From: Blasia pusilla
Taxonomy: Eukaryota > Marchantiophyta > Marchantiopsida > Blasiales
DNA: 64,000 nucleotides
Reading direction: 5' to 3'
Assembly (NCBI GenBank): GCA_050084515.1
Contig: CM114272.1
Span: forward strand, 44,206,001-44,270,000
Shown here: positions 34,091 to 45,517 of the stretch, piece by piece
Position numbering within the stretch: position 1 is the first letter of the stretch
Layout: every line of letters starts with the position of its first letter
The notes under the pieces: generated by a model
Database searches by the model: none
What the model saw: only the letters and a program-made list of their open reading frames with translations
Told to the model about the DNA's origin: nothing
Made by a program: the position numbers and the translations under genes

Positions 34091-34097
34091 GGGGGGG
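34089..34097 (+). promoter_or_regulatory. copia polypurine tract
   Basis: GAGGGGGGG lies directly before the 3' LTR, in the position needed to prime plus-strand DNA synthesis. It overlaps the polyprotein stop codon. Confidence 0.85.
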
Positions 34098-34534
34098 TAT
34101 TGGATTCTCAACATCCACTCCTCTGAGCACCATTGATTTGATCGGCCTCCTTGTATGAGGAGAAGCCTAGATCGATGGTTCCGACTTAGACGTCGAAGGA
34201 GTCATAGTAATATGACGTAGGTGGTTTACGGAGTAGCGTTACTAGGTTTATCTAACCCTATATTGCATCAGGGTGCGGGGCACCCTGATGCGTCGCGGGG
34301 ATCCACCAAATTTTTTCTATTAATAGAAACGAAGAAAAATAGGTAAAAACCCTAGTTTTCCCGAGTAGTCAAATAGTCGAGAGCCGCAGCGGTAGCGCAT
34401 TCTCGTATGTCGAGTTATCTCCCAGTTCAGGTTCCATCGAAGCTCTTTTGTGAGCGCACGGACGGACTAGGCCACTTTGTATCTCTAAGTTTTGTAAAGA
34501 TTTCAGTGATTTCGTCACTTTCTGTTTTCTCACA
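34098..34534 (+). repeat. copia 3' LTR
   Basis: 437 bp, same ends as the 5' LTR. The palindrome is reduced to GCATCAGGGTGC-GGG-GCACCCTGATGC (34265-34291), followed by GTCGCGGGGATCCACC in place of the extra palindrome arm of the 5' LTR. Confidence 0.92.
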
Positions 34535-35203
34535 GAGAGAACTTTTAGACGTACATAAAGGTGGTGTTACACTTTAGGATCCAATCTGATAATAGGTAGG
34601 ATGCACTATATTATGAATCAGTGAGTGTCTACATTGAAACTTATACATGTATGGTAGTGAGAACATGAGATTTGTTAATGAGAAGTAATGACAAATACAT
34701 CTTGAACCTGTTTAATTGAAAATTGGGAAGCATTGGCTCTGAGTGGCATTCAACAAGACGAGTCTCACTCTTTTCTCTTGTGATCAATCCTCCTTTCCCT
34801 CTGTCTGATTCTTGTGATGAGTTTGACACATTACTTCAATGCTTTGTCTCTGTTTGGAAAGTGGATCTTTCTTCATGATGAAGTGTACATATCAGATGAT
34901 TGAGTCATTACCTAAAGTTGGGTGTGTTACATTTGTCATTCAGGAATGTCCTTGGAAGCGTTGGACCACATCCGTGAGGATTGTTAGTGACGATTGAATT
35001 CCCCATCGAGATAATTCCCAGGTTACGTATATGTGTGTTATCATACTTCTCTTGACTACACGTGGGTATACATTCATCTAAAATTCAAGCCTGTCCAGCC
35101 TTGGTTTATGGAATTCTTAATTGAGGCAAGATGTCATGGTTTTGGATGTGTTTGGAATGTTTCAGTTCTCATTTTGCGGGAATTAACTTCCAAATCCCTC
35201 AGA
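34535..35203. other. Spacer between copia element and TNP2 gene
   Basis: AT-rich with no recognisable gene. It presumably holds the leader and promoter side of the downstream TNP2 gene. The reading frame of that gene is open upstream to 35033, but similarity to copy 1 begins near 35204. Confidence 0.5.
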
Positions 35204-38200
35204 ATGGATTTGAACCACCCAGCTAGAGTAAAGGCACACGATTCCAAGTTGTGGCAGCGGGAAAGCATACAAGCTAGTGTACTGGGCTGTAAAAGATTGT
35301 GGTGTCCGTGCAATGTTTGTAAGGATGGGTCTACGTTGTCCATCGGCAAGGTGGAAGAACATTTGAGAAAAAATGGACGCTCGGCGCTTTGTCGAGTGCT
35401 GAAATCTAGGGATGGATGGGACTCTTCAGATGAGGAGTGGCTTATGGATGATCTTGCTGAAAAAAGAAGCCAAGAGGATAAGACAATGGAGTCAGGCCCC
35501 ACCTTCTATGTGGATGGAAGGGATAGATCTTCCACGGCAGATATAGACAAGCACATTGACGTTCATAAAATGCTCAATGATATTTTCCTGAAATACGACC
35601 ATATACACGAGGATGAAGCTGAAGAGATGTCCCTCCCATCTGATGAATTACCAAAACCGGGAATGTCAAACAAAGAACCACTATTCAATCATGGAGATGA
35701 ATATGAGGAGCTTGCTGAAGCTTGCAAACCCTTGTTCCCTAAGCAAAAACATATGTTTTGGCTTTTGTCATGTTACTATTCAACATTCAGACCACCCATG
35801 GCGTCCCAAATGTAGCTATTGACAAAATTTTGGAACTCCTTTGTAAGTTGGTCCTACCAACAGGGAACTTGACGCCACCGAGTTATTATGTAGCAAAAAA
35901 ACTCATCGGTAAACTAGGCTTGGGTTACAACAGTATCCATGCTTGTCCGGCTGGATGTGTTTTATTCCGGGGTGATATGGCTGAAGCTGAGATCTGTCCA
36001 TTATGTGGGCAGAACGTTGGTACCATGTAAGGTACTAAGGCATTTTCCTGTTATACCTCGGATGAGACGTATGTTTAAATGCAGAATATTTTATGAATTG
36101 TTGACTTGGTCCCCCTTGAACCAGAGCAAGGATGGCTTGGTAAGGCATACAGCTGATTGCAAGGCATGGCGCCACATGGACAACTTATATCTAGACTTTG
36201 CCGATGGAGTGAATCCATTTTCAGACAAGTCGAGTTCGTGGTCAACATGGCCCGTGCTCCTTGTTAATTATAACTTGCCTCCCTGGCTCCAAACAAAAAA
36301 TTTCTTTGTGATGCTCTCTTTGATCATACCAGGAAAGGAGATTGTAAATGGGAAAAACATAGACACATACTTGCTTCCTCTAGTAAAAGAGTTCCAGGAA
36401 ATGTGGAAAGGGGTTCAATTTCATGACGTTCAGAAGGTAGGCGGAAGTTGGAACTTCATGTTTAGGGCTACCTTACTATGGACCATAAATGATTACCCGG
36501 CAAACAGAACTGTCGTAGGGCAGAGCCACGGTGGAAAACTACGATGTACTATATGCGGGCCTCGAGTGGTTTCTGATTTTTCAAAGTCTTGTGGCAAGCC
36601 CATATATGGTTGTCATCGTCTATATCTCCCATTGAGCCATCCATGGAAGACCCGTAGGTATGGATCTCATTTCAACGGGAGTGCTGAACTCAGACCACGC
36701 GTGCTTAGACTACTTTCTGGAGAGATTATTGGATGGGCAAATGAAAAACATACATATGATCAAAGTGGGGGTTAAGAAGACGGCCCCACTGATCCCTACA
36801 AGAGAACAGGGGTGAAAAGGCTGAGTATACTATATTCTTTGCCTTACTGGGCAGTATCTTGCTTCCTCTCTATATTATCTATTTTTTATGTTATGAAATA
36901 ATGGTTATAAAGGATGATAGCTTTTGTTTGATTTGATTGTGGATATTATCTATTATGTTCAAGTCGTGAGATGTCCATGCTTCCTTGACAATACGATCTG
37001 AATTTGCTTATACGTCATACGTTAGATGTAATACACGTTGAGGAGAATATCGTTGAGAATCTAGTGAAGAATTTGTTTGGAGTGAAAGATACTGTGAAAG
37101 TAAGGAGAGATTTGGAGGCCCGTGGGATACGATCCCATTTTTGGTTGCAACCCCATCCTAATAGACCCCAAGTTTTGCTTAAACCAGTTTCCGATTATTG
37201 TCTATCTCCTTATGACTTGAATACTTTCCTTTCGAGGATTCAGAACTTGAAGGTGCCATTTGGATATTGTGGAGAACTCTCCAAGCATGTGGTTAATCGA
37301 AAATTGGGCAATATGAAATCACATGATTACCATGTCTTTATTCAACAAGTCCTTCCTTATTGCATCCGTGGTCTTTTGAAGGACCATGTGAGAATGGTGG
37401 TTATTAGATTATCCGGAATTTTTAGAATGGTGTGTACAAAGGTATATGATCCAGCTTTATTCGACAAACTCCTTGAAGAGACTGCCATAACCCTTTGTCT
37501 CTTTGAAATGCATTTCCCTCCATCTTTCTTCGACGTGATGACACATTTGTTGATTCATGTTGTAGAAGAATTGGACATGTGTGGGCCAGTAGCATGTCGA
37601 TGGATGTATCCAATGGAGCGGTATATGGGCTACATGAAGAAATATGTACGGTCTAAAGCTAGGCCAAAGGGGTGTATGGCAGAAGGGTATGTGAACGACG
37701 AGGCATTAGGGTTTGTGACAGAGTATATGAAAAGGTTTGAAGACGTGCGGACGCGAGTGTGGGATGATGGGGAGGAAGAGGGAGTCGTTGGTGAGGAGCT
37801 AGAAGGTGCGGGCACTCCTGTTTGACTTTCGCGAAAAATGATCAACTTAGCACATCATTATGTGTTGCATAATACAGAGGTCATGGTTGATTGGCAAAGG
37901 TAAAACTCTCAAATATATGCTTTTCAAGGTTATAGTTATGTTAATTATGATTCGGACTCTCAAATTGTGTATATTATTTTGGTATTGACATATTAAATAC
38001 AAAAGAATGTACTAATCCCATTAACGTTGTTATTGAACAGGAAATATCAGTCATGTTCGAGAGACATTCCTTTTGAAAAGTGGATCCGCCCTACCATCAC
38101 ACAGGATGCAATTGACAACTCAAAAGATCGTGATGCTCACCTACTATCATTAGCTATACCTCCTAATAGTAGGACATTGTCATTCAAGAGTATGAAAGCC

Positions 38201-38818
38201 TACGGAAACCACTACAAGGTAGAAGGGCCAAGTGGTACGACACCCTTCTCCACTTATTATAGTGGAATAGGTGCAGTATTTGTTGATGAAAAAAGTTCCA
38301 ACCAGAATTGTTTATATTCGTATGTTGGGTTGTTGGTTGATATTCTCTTACTTGATTATGGGATTGTAGAACAACCTGTAATACTAATGCGAGGGCGGTG
38401 GGTTAAAGCAGATTGGGATTCAAGAGTAGGATCCATGAAATTGGATAAGGAGGGTTTTCTGTTGGCCAACTTGAGATCATGCGAGCCATTAGATCATCAG
38501 CCATTTGTTTTCCCATCACAAGTGCAACAAGTCTTTTATGGAGATGCCGATGAGGGTGGAGGAAGGAAGCTAGAGCTCGGAGAGTTTATTTTGATGAGTC
38601 AGAGTTACTAGATGGAGCTTGTAATGCTTTGCCCGCATTCCATACCACATGCATGGAACCAGGAAATCTAACAGAAGCAAGTACCTTAGGAGCTAGAGTG
38701 CTAAGTGATGCAAAAATGGAAGTTGCTAGGGTGAATGTGCAGCATGTGCCAATAATCCATGTATGCGATATGATAGAAGACGTTGATTCAGACTCTAATA
38801 ACTCAGAATCAGATTAGA
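35204..38818 (+). pseudogene. CACTA (En/Spm) TNP2-type transposase, copy 2 (best preserved)
   Basis: Start ATG 35204 (MDLNHPARVKAHDSKLWQRE). The transposase-associated domain has LWCPCNVCKDG. Frame changes occur near 35750 and 36020. Then comes the TNP2 core: KVLRHFPVIPRMRRMFKC, DGVNPFSDKSSSWSTWPVLL, NYNLPPWLQTKNFF, WTINDYPANRTVVGQSHGGK, CTICGPRV. About 12 codons before DGVNPF, present in copy 1, are deleted in frame. A frameshift lies in a G run near 36770 and an intron at about 36855-37000. Next is LLIRHTLDVIHVEENI and DUF4218 (FFDVMTHLLIHVVEELDMCG, MYPMERYMGYMKKYVRSKAR), a TGA at 37823, then HHYVLHNTEVMVDWQR ending at a GT donor (about 37901). The last exon (from 38041) holds the DUF4216-type region (WIRPTI, MKAYGNHYKVEG, YVGLLVDILLLDYGI, FPSQVQQVFYGD) and an acidic tail after one more frameshift. 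Confidence 0.95.
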
Positions 38819-39015
38819 TTAATTCATAGTTGTATCTTTGGTACTCACCATTATGTTTTTTTTGGTATGATTCAAATAATTGACTTCTATTACGAGGATG
38901 TAAGTGAATTCTCGTGTTGTTGGGCATAATGGATGAAACTTTGTGGCAACAAGTAGAACTCTCAAATTATCGTCAAGTTAGGTGTTATTCTTGCTAACTT
39001 GTCGTCTACAAAAGG

Positions 39016-42000
39016 AGGCAGACGCTTGGAATGGTGTACCTGATATGACTAATGAGAACATGGAATCCAATCAGAGTTCATCTTGGGATGGTGTAGATAA
39101 TGTTCAACAAAGTCCTAATCCATACGAAGAAGAAAGGAATCGCAGAGTGAGAGAGAGAAAGGCCAAAGAGGCGGAGTTGTTTGGTGGGTTGAAGGATTGG
39201 TAAATATGATCTTGGATAACCTTTATCTTTTGATTTATTTGGTCAAGTGTATCATGTTTATATAGTGGTTGTACATTAGGAAATTTGACAAAATTTGTGT
39301 GATGATATTTTGAAGGTTTGTTGCTCCAAGGCTTGTGAAGGAGCGCAAGCCTTTGCCATTTTGGAATCCTTCTCTTCCACAAAGACGCAGCTTACGGTTG
39401 GAGGAGAAGGCCACTAACCGAAGTGTAATCCCTGAGGAGACTCGAAAAGATTGTTCAGATAGTGATTCCAAAGACCCCTATTATAATCCACTCCTTGAGA
39501 TGGACTTCTTGGGGGCTGAAGAGGATGACGACTTGTGGCTCGAGGATGGGAGGGTACTTTCTCTTCATATCTTGTTGTTTTGTTACTCTCTTCACATTTC
39601 AGAATTATGAATATTGTGTTAACTTACAATGAGATGTTTGTTTTGAATAGGCTCAAGAAAAGGAGCGTCCAATCAAACCATCCAAACAGGGAAGTGTACG
39701 AAATTCCATCAATACAAACAATGCGGTAATGTAATTGTAGTCATGGAGGAAATATTCAACTATCTCTATATGTATGATTGGTATATAATAAACTGAGTGG
39801 TAGAAATATGTCATTATGTCTTCACTAATATTTATTCATCAAATGCTCTCTATTTTAGTTTACTAACAAATTGACTTACATGTGTAGCCCATGGACGGAA
39901 CTTCATCACAACCCATAATGCCTTCGCAAGCATATCCCTCTCCTCGACCCCTATGGGCACAAAGCCAGATGTCGTGGTGGGTACCTATGATGATGCAATC
40001 ACCGATGGGTTATGGAAGTCAATTTCAACCACCATGGACCAATGGAGCTCAATCATCCATGACCATCCCATCCCCGTGGGTAAGTAGGCTTACTATTCTG
40101 CCCTTTCTTCGTTTTGCACAGGAGAATTCAATTACTTGGAAGTCTAACTAGCTAATTGTATTTCTCTTGTGGACACAAGACATATGGGTTATCCCAACCG
40201 CCGCCCCCAACACCGTTGGAACCTCCATTGGCCAACGGGAATACGGATGACCAATTATACCATAGTAGGTCTCAATCTTGCGCAACACCAAGCCCATCAA
40301 AAAATTTGACCCTGCAAGCAGGTGCATCTATAGGTAGTTTCTCACTTGGTTTCGAGTTTGCAAATTTATATTGAATAGGTTGTTGTATTCTTGCACGCAA
40401 TGACCTCACTTATAGAGTGATGAAAATGTGGTACTTTCCAGATCTATGTTCATGTGGCTACTCAATTCTTGAGTCTCTGTTTTGGAAGTTATTAAAAATG
40501 ATATGATATGATACGAAATTTATGCCTAGAGAAATTGATTTTATAGTTTACATATTTCTAGGTCATCTGATTTGTTTATAGACGATATGATTTGCTCTCT
40601 TTTATAATCGTTGGCCCTACCTTTTCGACATTGGAGAATTGGGATGGTGGTATACTTGTAGGAGAACAACAGAGTCGCACGAAGCGTGATTTGTGGACTC
40701 GTGATGTCTCCATTAGGAAGGAGCACAACTTAAAACCTAGATGTGAGCTCATGCCAAATGGTATTCCGTTGCCTAGAGTTCCAGGTTATGAGCCTTGGCT
40801 AAATGAATTGAAGGTATGGATGATGAGGTACTTGGACTTATCATGCATTGAGATCAGTAAACAGAATTCTATCAGCATGGCTGCTGTTCAGAATCACATC
40901 CTTGAGGTATACACATATGTGGGTGCATCATCTCTTTTGCTTGATTTCATGAAGAAAAAAATAGCACAACTATTGAAAACTGAGCGATCCAATGTCAAGA
41001 ACTATTGGACATTACATGGGGCTCATCGCTCAGTCCCGTGTCACCCTAATACTGAAGAGGAGTCATGGAATCAATTAGTAGATTATTGGCTCTCCGAGGA
41101 GGGAAAAATGAACACAAAAAAGATGGCTCGAGCAAGGGCCAAGGTCCAAACTTTAAATTTCTCCGACCGTGCAGGTTTGGATGGACTTGATGTAAGTCAT
41201 CTTGGCATTCCCTAGTTTTCTTGCTAAAGTTACATAGTGGTAGAAAACCCCCATTATTATGTCATTTCCATATTTGGATTGAACCCTTTCACATGCATGA
41301 AATTAATAATCTATGTATTTAAGGAGCATGTGCAAGTGCAACAACGTACCTCAAAGGAGTCCTTGGGCACGGGTCTAGAATCTATGGAGAGAGACGCGTT
41401 GCCTAAACAACCAGGTTTCACACAATTGAGTTCATCGGTAAATATAAATGCAGAACTCTTTTCTTACCCGTTGGCTTGACATGGCTAGTATCATGACCTT
41501 CATCTGATTGGGTCATGGAGTTAGTATCATATCCTTAATGATGTTTTTATGGAGTTAGTATCATGGTTGTATCTGGCTGTATAATTGCAAAACCATTGTT
41601 TTTTTTAGCTAATTGATTGTTGGATTATATATGCAGAGTGTGGAATCCAGAGTCACTATTCAATTGGAAGAAGTGGAAAAGAAGTGGAGCGTAGATTTGG
41701 ATGATGTGAAGTTGCAGATGGAACGGCAGAACAAAGCATTAAGTGTACTCATGGAAATGGTGTCCAAGCTAACTTCAAAGGATGTGTCTTCAACACCACA
41801 CAAGATTTCTAGTTCCCCGCCGTCCAATTCTCAACCATATGCAACAAGGGATGAGAAGCTCACATCAGGTAGCCCATTCTCATTCTTCCGCCCTCGATTT
41901 TCAATGGTTATAACTACTTGTCCTTTCCAGCATGAGTATTTCAGAATTGACTTTCTTTGTTTTGAGTAACTTACAGTCATTGTTGAACCTATACCGATGT

Positions 42001-43014
42001 CTAAAGCCGGACAATTAGGGAAGAGGAAGATCTCCACACAAAAAGAGGCAAAAACAACTCCACAATCTGGTGGTAAGGAGTGAGATTAGCTTCACTAGAT
42101 GTAGGGTCTTCTAATATAATTACTTGTTGAAGTGAAGAATCTTGTTTTATAATTTATTTCTCAATACTTGGGTTGTTTGTAGAAGTGCCAGAATGGAGCA
42201 ACAAAAGGAGAAGTTTCACTGAAAGTGCAGATGGTGATACTCGAATCACTCGTAAGTATGTCATCCTTGGCATAATGAATTTTTCTTTGGCGTAGTTTTC
42301 AACCTATCCACAAAACAATAGTTATTTCTTCCTACAACGTTCAATGAACTTTGGCGTGCATAATGTGCAAAAAACCTGAGCCAAATGGCCAAGCCAAATC
42401 ATCACCAGCCAAAAGACAAAAGTCTAAGCTATAATCTGATGGTTTGAATGAGCAAGAAAGTGAAATCAGATCACACTCGTCTAAGAAAAGAACTAAGGTA
42501 ATTTCTCTCATCTATAATGGCCTCTTCTATTGAAGGTTTATATGACGACACTGATATTTCTTGTTGTGGACAGTCAGATGGTCGTCTAGGACTTGTGAAC
42601 GTTTTGCATCATTTGCCAAAATGGGGATGGTCTTTCAAATAGGTATATCATAGCAGTTTTTTATTTTCAGGTTAATGGTGCAAATGCATGTGGGAAGAAT
42701 TTGAATTGATACTAACTAAATGTTGTGCATTTGTTTAGCTACGAATCGGTGATCATGTATTGCTCACCAAGCCAAAGTTGAGTAGGATGGTGCTTGGGTC
42801 AGGAGTTATATCAGGTTTTGGTGGAAGAGACAAGTTCCATGCCACATATATCCCCTTAGGCATGGTGAGGGTTGATCTAAACGAGGTGTTTGAGCCAGAA
42901 CATGCTTTGTGGATGCCGAATTTGATCGATGAACCTGCACAAGAAACATTTGGTGATGCTCTTGGCTCAAGCATGCTCTGGCCAAAGATGCATATGAGAA
43001 AGGTGATTCAATAG
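39016..43014 (+). pseudogene. CACTA second gene (Transposase_24 type), copy 2, multi-exon
   Basis: About ten exons with recognisable GT/AG borders. Acidic/basic N-terminus (NPYEEERNRRVRERKAKEAE to 39202; LPQRRSLRLEEKATNRSVIP, 39317-39552). A Met/Trp/Pro/Gln-rich exon (QSQMSWWVPMMMQSPMGYGS, 39889-40080) and a Pro-rich one after it. The Transposase_24-like domain at 40655-41190 has DLWTRDVSIRKEHNLKPRCE, VPGYEPWLNELKVWMMRYLD, LLKTERSNVKNYW and WNQLVDYWLSEEG. A coiled coil (VTIQLEEVEKKWSVDLDDVK) lies at 41636-41780. Small basic exons follow, then the C-terminal domain at 42739-43014 (LTKPKLSRMVLGSGVISGFG, MVRVDLNEVFEPEH, LGSSMLWPKM), which resembles the C-terminus of plant CACTA second ORFs. Internal stops near 42433 and 42640 suggest decay, though alternative splicing could avoid them. 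The expected role is binding the subterminal repeats. Confidence 0.85.
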
Positions 43015-43609
43015 AGTAGTCTTTTCTTTTGGCACAACTATCTAAGGTGCAATAACTTTATTTTCATGGATGACATGATCTCTCTTGCTCTTTCAAGATG
43101 AGATCATAAACCCTATTATGTTTGATCTTCTTTTTTTAATCTATTTGGATTATAACCCCATGTAATAGTGATTCATTTTGTAATTTGGTGTATGGAAGCT
43201 ACTCTGTAGTGACATTCCATCCCTCAAAATCTGTTTTCAAGAATATGTTTTCATTATGTGCTTGGTTAATTGCTTGTGTATGTTTCGTTTGTAGCAAGAC
43301 ATTCTTTTTACATCTCTTTCTAAACTCAGAGAAAATTCATGTAGTTTCTTGATTACATCAAGATGACACTACTCAATGTAACAACATAGTGCTCATGTGC
43401 TACTTCCATATAGTTGAGTTGACATGTCTCTGGATATATGATGTTGTTTTAGTTATGTGCGCTTTTGTCAAAATTCTACTATGTGCAAAGGTGAACGCTT
43501 AAGTGTTTACCATATAAATGGAAAAGAGGATTTCAATAATTCAGATCCATATATTCTTGTACCGTTCAAAAGGCATAATAAAAATTCCAAAATATCCAAG
43601 ATTTATATT
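43015..43609. other. 3' region of the CACTA second gene
   Basis: AT-rich, no coding potential; likely 3' untranslated and spacer sequence before the subterminal array. A short frame at 43457-43657 runs into the array and has no domain. Confidence 0.5.
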
Positions 43610-44323
43610 CCCACTAGTCATATCAATATAACTAGTGCAGTACGGTTCAAAAACTAAAGTAGTAAGCTTCAAGTTCTCTCTAGTCATAATTGTATGACTC
43701 ATGCAGTTCTGTTGCTATGACTACATAATTTCCGCTACTCACATAGTCATATCTTTGTGACTAAACCAGTTATGTCCGCTTTTATAGTAGTCATGTAACT
43801 CTACTCGTCTAGTCATAATACATGACTACATGAGTCCATACCAACATTTCAATAAAATAAAATGACTACATGAGTTGCCAACTATAACTGAATGGAGTAC
43901 ACTTGGTGCATTTTGATAGGATATTCTAAACATTTGCACACCAACCATGACTAAAGGAGTCGTTGGTGGTAACTAGAAAAATATACACATATGACTAGAT
44001 GAGTCATACTCAAGTCCACATCATCAGTGACATGTCACAACAATAGTCCATGTCATCAGTGACACATCACACTAAATAGTCCATGTCACTGATGATGTGT
44101 CATTACTCCACGTCATCTGAGTGACTTGTCAATCATGACTACACCCTCGAGTCATATACCAACCTCCACCTAAGCTGACCATCCTAGTTAGCCTAGTCTC
44201 CAAACAAATATGACTTGGCTTTTGTGTCTAAAGTAGTCGTCAATCATTGTTAGTCGTGGTATGTAAAATATGACTCATATGAGTCATATAACCTAGTCAT
44301 AAAACTAGGGATTTCTTCTAATG
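43610..44323 (+). repeat. CACTA right subterminal repeat array and terminus
   Basis: Dozens of AGTCAT, ATGACT, GACTCA and TGAGTC words occur in both orientations. Examples are ATGACTACATGAGTC at 43862, ATGACTAGATGAGTCATAC at 43990 and ATATGACTCATATGAGTCAT at 44269. It ends CTAGTCATAAAACTAGGG then ATTTCTTCTAATG at 44323. The complement of this end matches the terminus at 21036, with CATTA in place of CACTA. In known CACTA elements such arrays bind the second-gene product. Confidence 0.88.
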
Positions 44324-44339
44324 CTACATGCTTCCCTTA

Positions 44340-45183
44340 TTCCATTAGATCCAACAAGCGGATCCACGTTCGGGGTTGCTTTGAGATATATGCCATCTTT
44401 TGAGATTGCAATCCGCCTCTATGATAGGAATCCCATATTGTTCAAAAATCCCCAAGCTAGGATAATGCGAAGCCCCAACAATAGAATAATTCAGAAATAA
44501 GACATTCACGGATTTTGCAGAAGACATTCCAACTCACACTAGGGAGCTATTTGGTATTTTTGAAGACTTTGTTGGAGTGATTTCATAATCCGGATCAATC
44601 ACTAGATTTGTTCCTCGATGCTAACACTTGACTTTTCTGAAGTTTAAGTATTTATCTGGTCACCAAGAGTTTCTCTTAAATTTTTCTATCACCATTTGCA
44701 TGGGACGTCTTGAAACATGCCCATAAATGTCCCCATCAATGTGGACTTCTCTTTTTGAAGGAGTTCCGACAATACATCAATTAAAGGCTTCAACATACAT
44801 TTTCTCATTTCCTTCTCTCACAATGGCCTTGATATGGAGCTCATAAATCAAAGGGGCTTTTCCCTTGAGGAAACCCTTAGTGAGAAAGATCATATCAGAT
44901 TCCATTGATTCCAATATTGCCCTAGCCAGTTCTTGTTGGCATGCCTCAACGAGGGAGATTCTTTGGGATGGTTGTAATGATCTCCAAGGTGAATAGACAC
45001 TCTCGTCTCCACTTGTATTTGGGAAAAGGTAATTTTCATGAGTATTGAATCCCTACACATGCCATTTTTTTGTGTGAGGACCGAGCACAAAATGTTAAGC
45101 TGCAAAACTATTGGGCGTCGCAACTTGTGAAAATTTGAAAATTTGAAACATGTTACAACATGTCTGAATCCAAAAGGTTTCAC
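44340..45183 (-). pseudogene. Unrecognised minus-strand coding remnant
   Basis: One minus-strand frame reads as protein for about 180 codons with only a few stops: KGFLKGKAPLIYELHIKAIV, REGNEKMYVEAF, then (stop) GTPSKREVHIDGDIYGHVSR, RPMQMVIEKFKRNS, then ASHYPSLGIFEQYGIPIIEA and DCNLKRWHISQSNPERGSAC towards 44350. I do not recognise the family. It starts just outside the CACTA right end and runs towards the 27-nt palindrome cluster, and may be part of an older retrotransposon. Confidence 0.4.
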
Positions 45184-45517
45184 AACTGTAATATTTGCAA
45201 CCCGTTGGATTCAGACATGTTGCAACAACATAATATCCTAAACACAATAACTTCCTTGCAATCTGTCAGGATCCAATAAGTTGAAACTAATGTAACCTGT
45301 GTGAAACCAATGGGTTGCACAAGACTAAGATTTGCAACCTGTCCGATTCAAACAGGTTGCAACAACATATCTTGAATATGAATTTCTTGCAAACCATCCT
45401 AATCCTACATGTTGAAAACTAATGCAACATGTTAGATTCTGACGGGTTGCAAAACACTAATATTTGCAACTTGTTGGATTTAGACGGATTGCAACCCTAT
45501 GGAATCCAACTAGTTGC
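45155..45517. repeat. Cluster of nine 27-nt palindromic repeat units
   Basis: Units of exactly 27 nt lie at 45155, 45197, 45258, 45292, 45334, 45389, 45424, 45466 and 45491 (start positions). Spacing between starts is 25-61 nt, three times exactly 42. Each has the plan GCAACCYGT, a nine-base centre around GGATTC, and ACRGGTTGC. Two of the clearest are 45197-45223 and 45334-45360. The same unit occurs five times at 20-428. Confidence 0.88.

Larger units (their letters stand above)
29504..34534 (+). mobile_element. Ty1/copia LTR retrotransposon, full length but degenerate
   Basis: Two LTRs (29504-29973 and 34098-34534) flank a primer binding site, a gag-pol region in the order gag, zinc knuckle, protease, integrase, reverse transcriptase, RNase H, and a purine tract. 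That order defines the copia superfamily. Both LTRs begin TATTGGATTCTC (expected TGTTGG) and end TTTTCTCACA. The five bases outside the LTRs (GGGGT on the left, GAGAG on the right) do not match, so no target duplication is seen. Confidence 0.95.
26850..44323 (+). mobile_element. Apparent composite CACTA element (about 17.5 kb)
   Basis: The right end is clear: AAACTAGGGATTTCTTCTAATG up to 44323, complementary to the terminal sequence at 21036, preceded by 700 bp of ATGACT/AGTCAT repeats. The left end is weaker: near 26865 AAGAAGAATTATGTGG is followed by TTTTTATGACTAGG, in the orientation expected of a left terminus, then similar subterminal words to 27180. Between them lie a 351-bp tandem repeat, NCS1 transporter fragments, a copia element, a TNP2 gene and a second gene. 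That these are all parts of one element is inference. Without the copia insertion it would be about 12.4 kb, within the known CACTA size range. Confidence 0.5.

Noticed and set aside
45155-45517. Regularly spaced 27-nt repeats that superficially resemble a CRISPR array
   Set aside because: Units are diverged, spacers vary widely in length, two units even overlap, and the surroundings are plant transposons with no cas genes.
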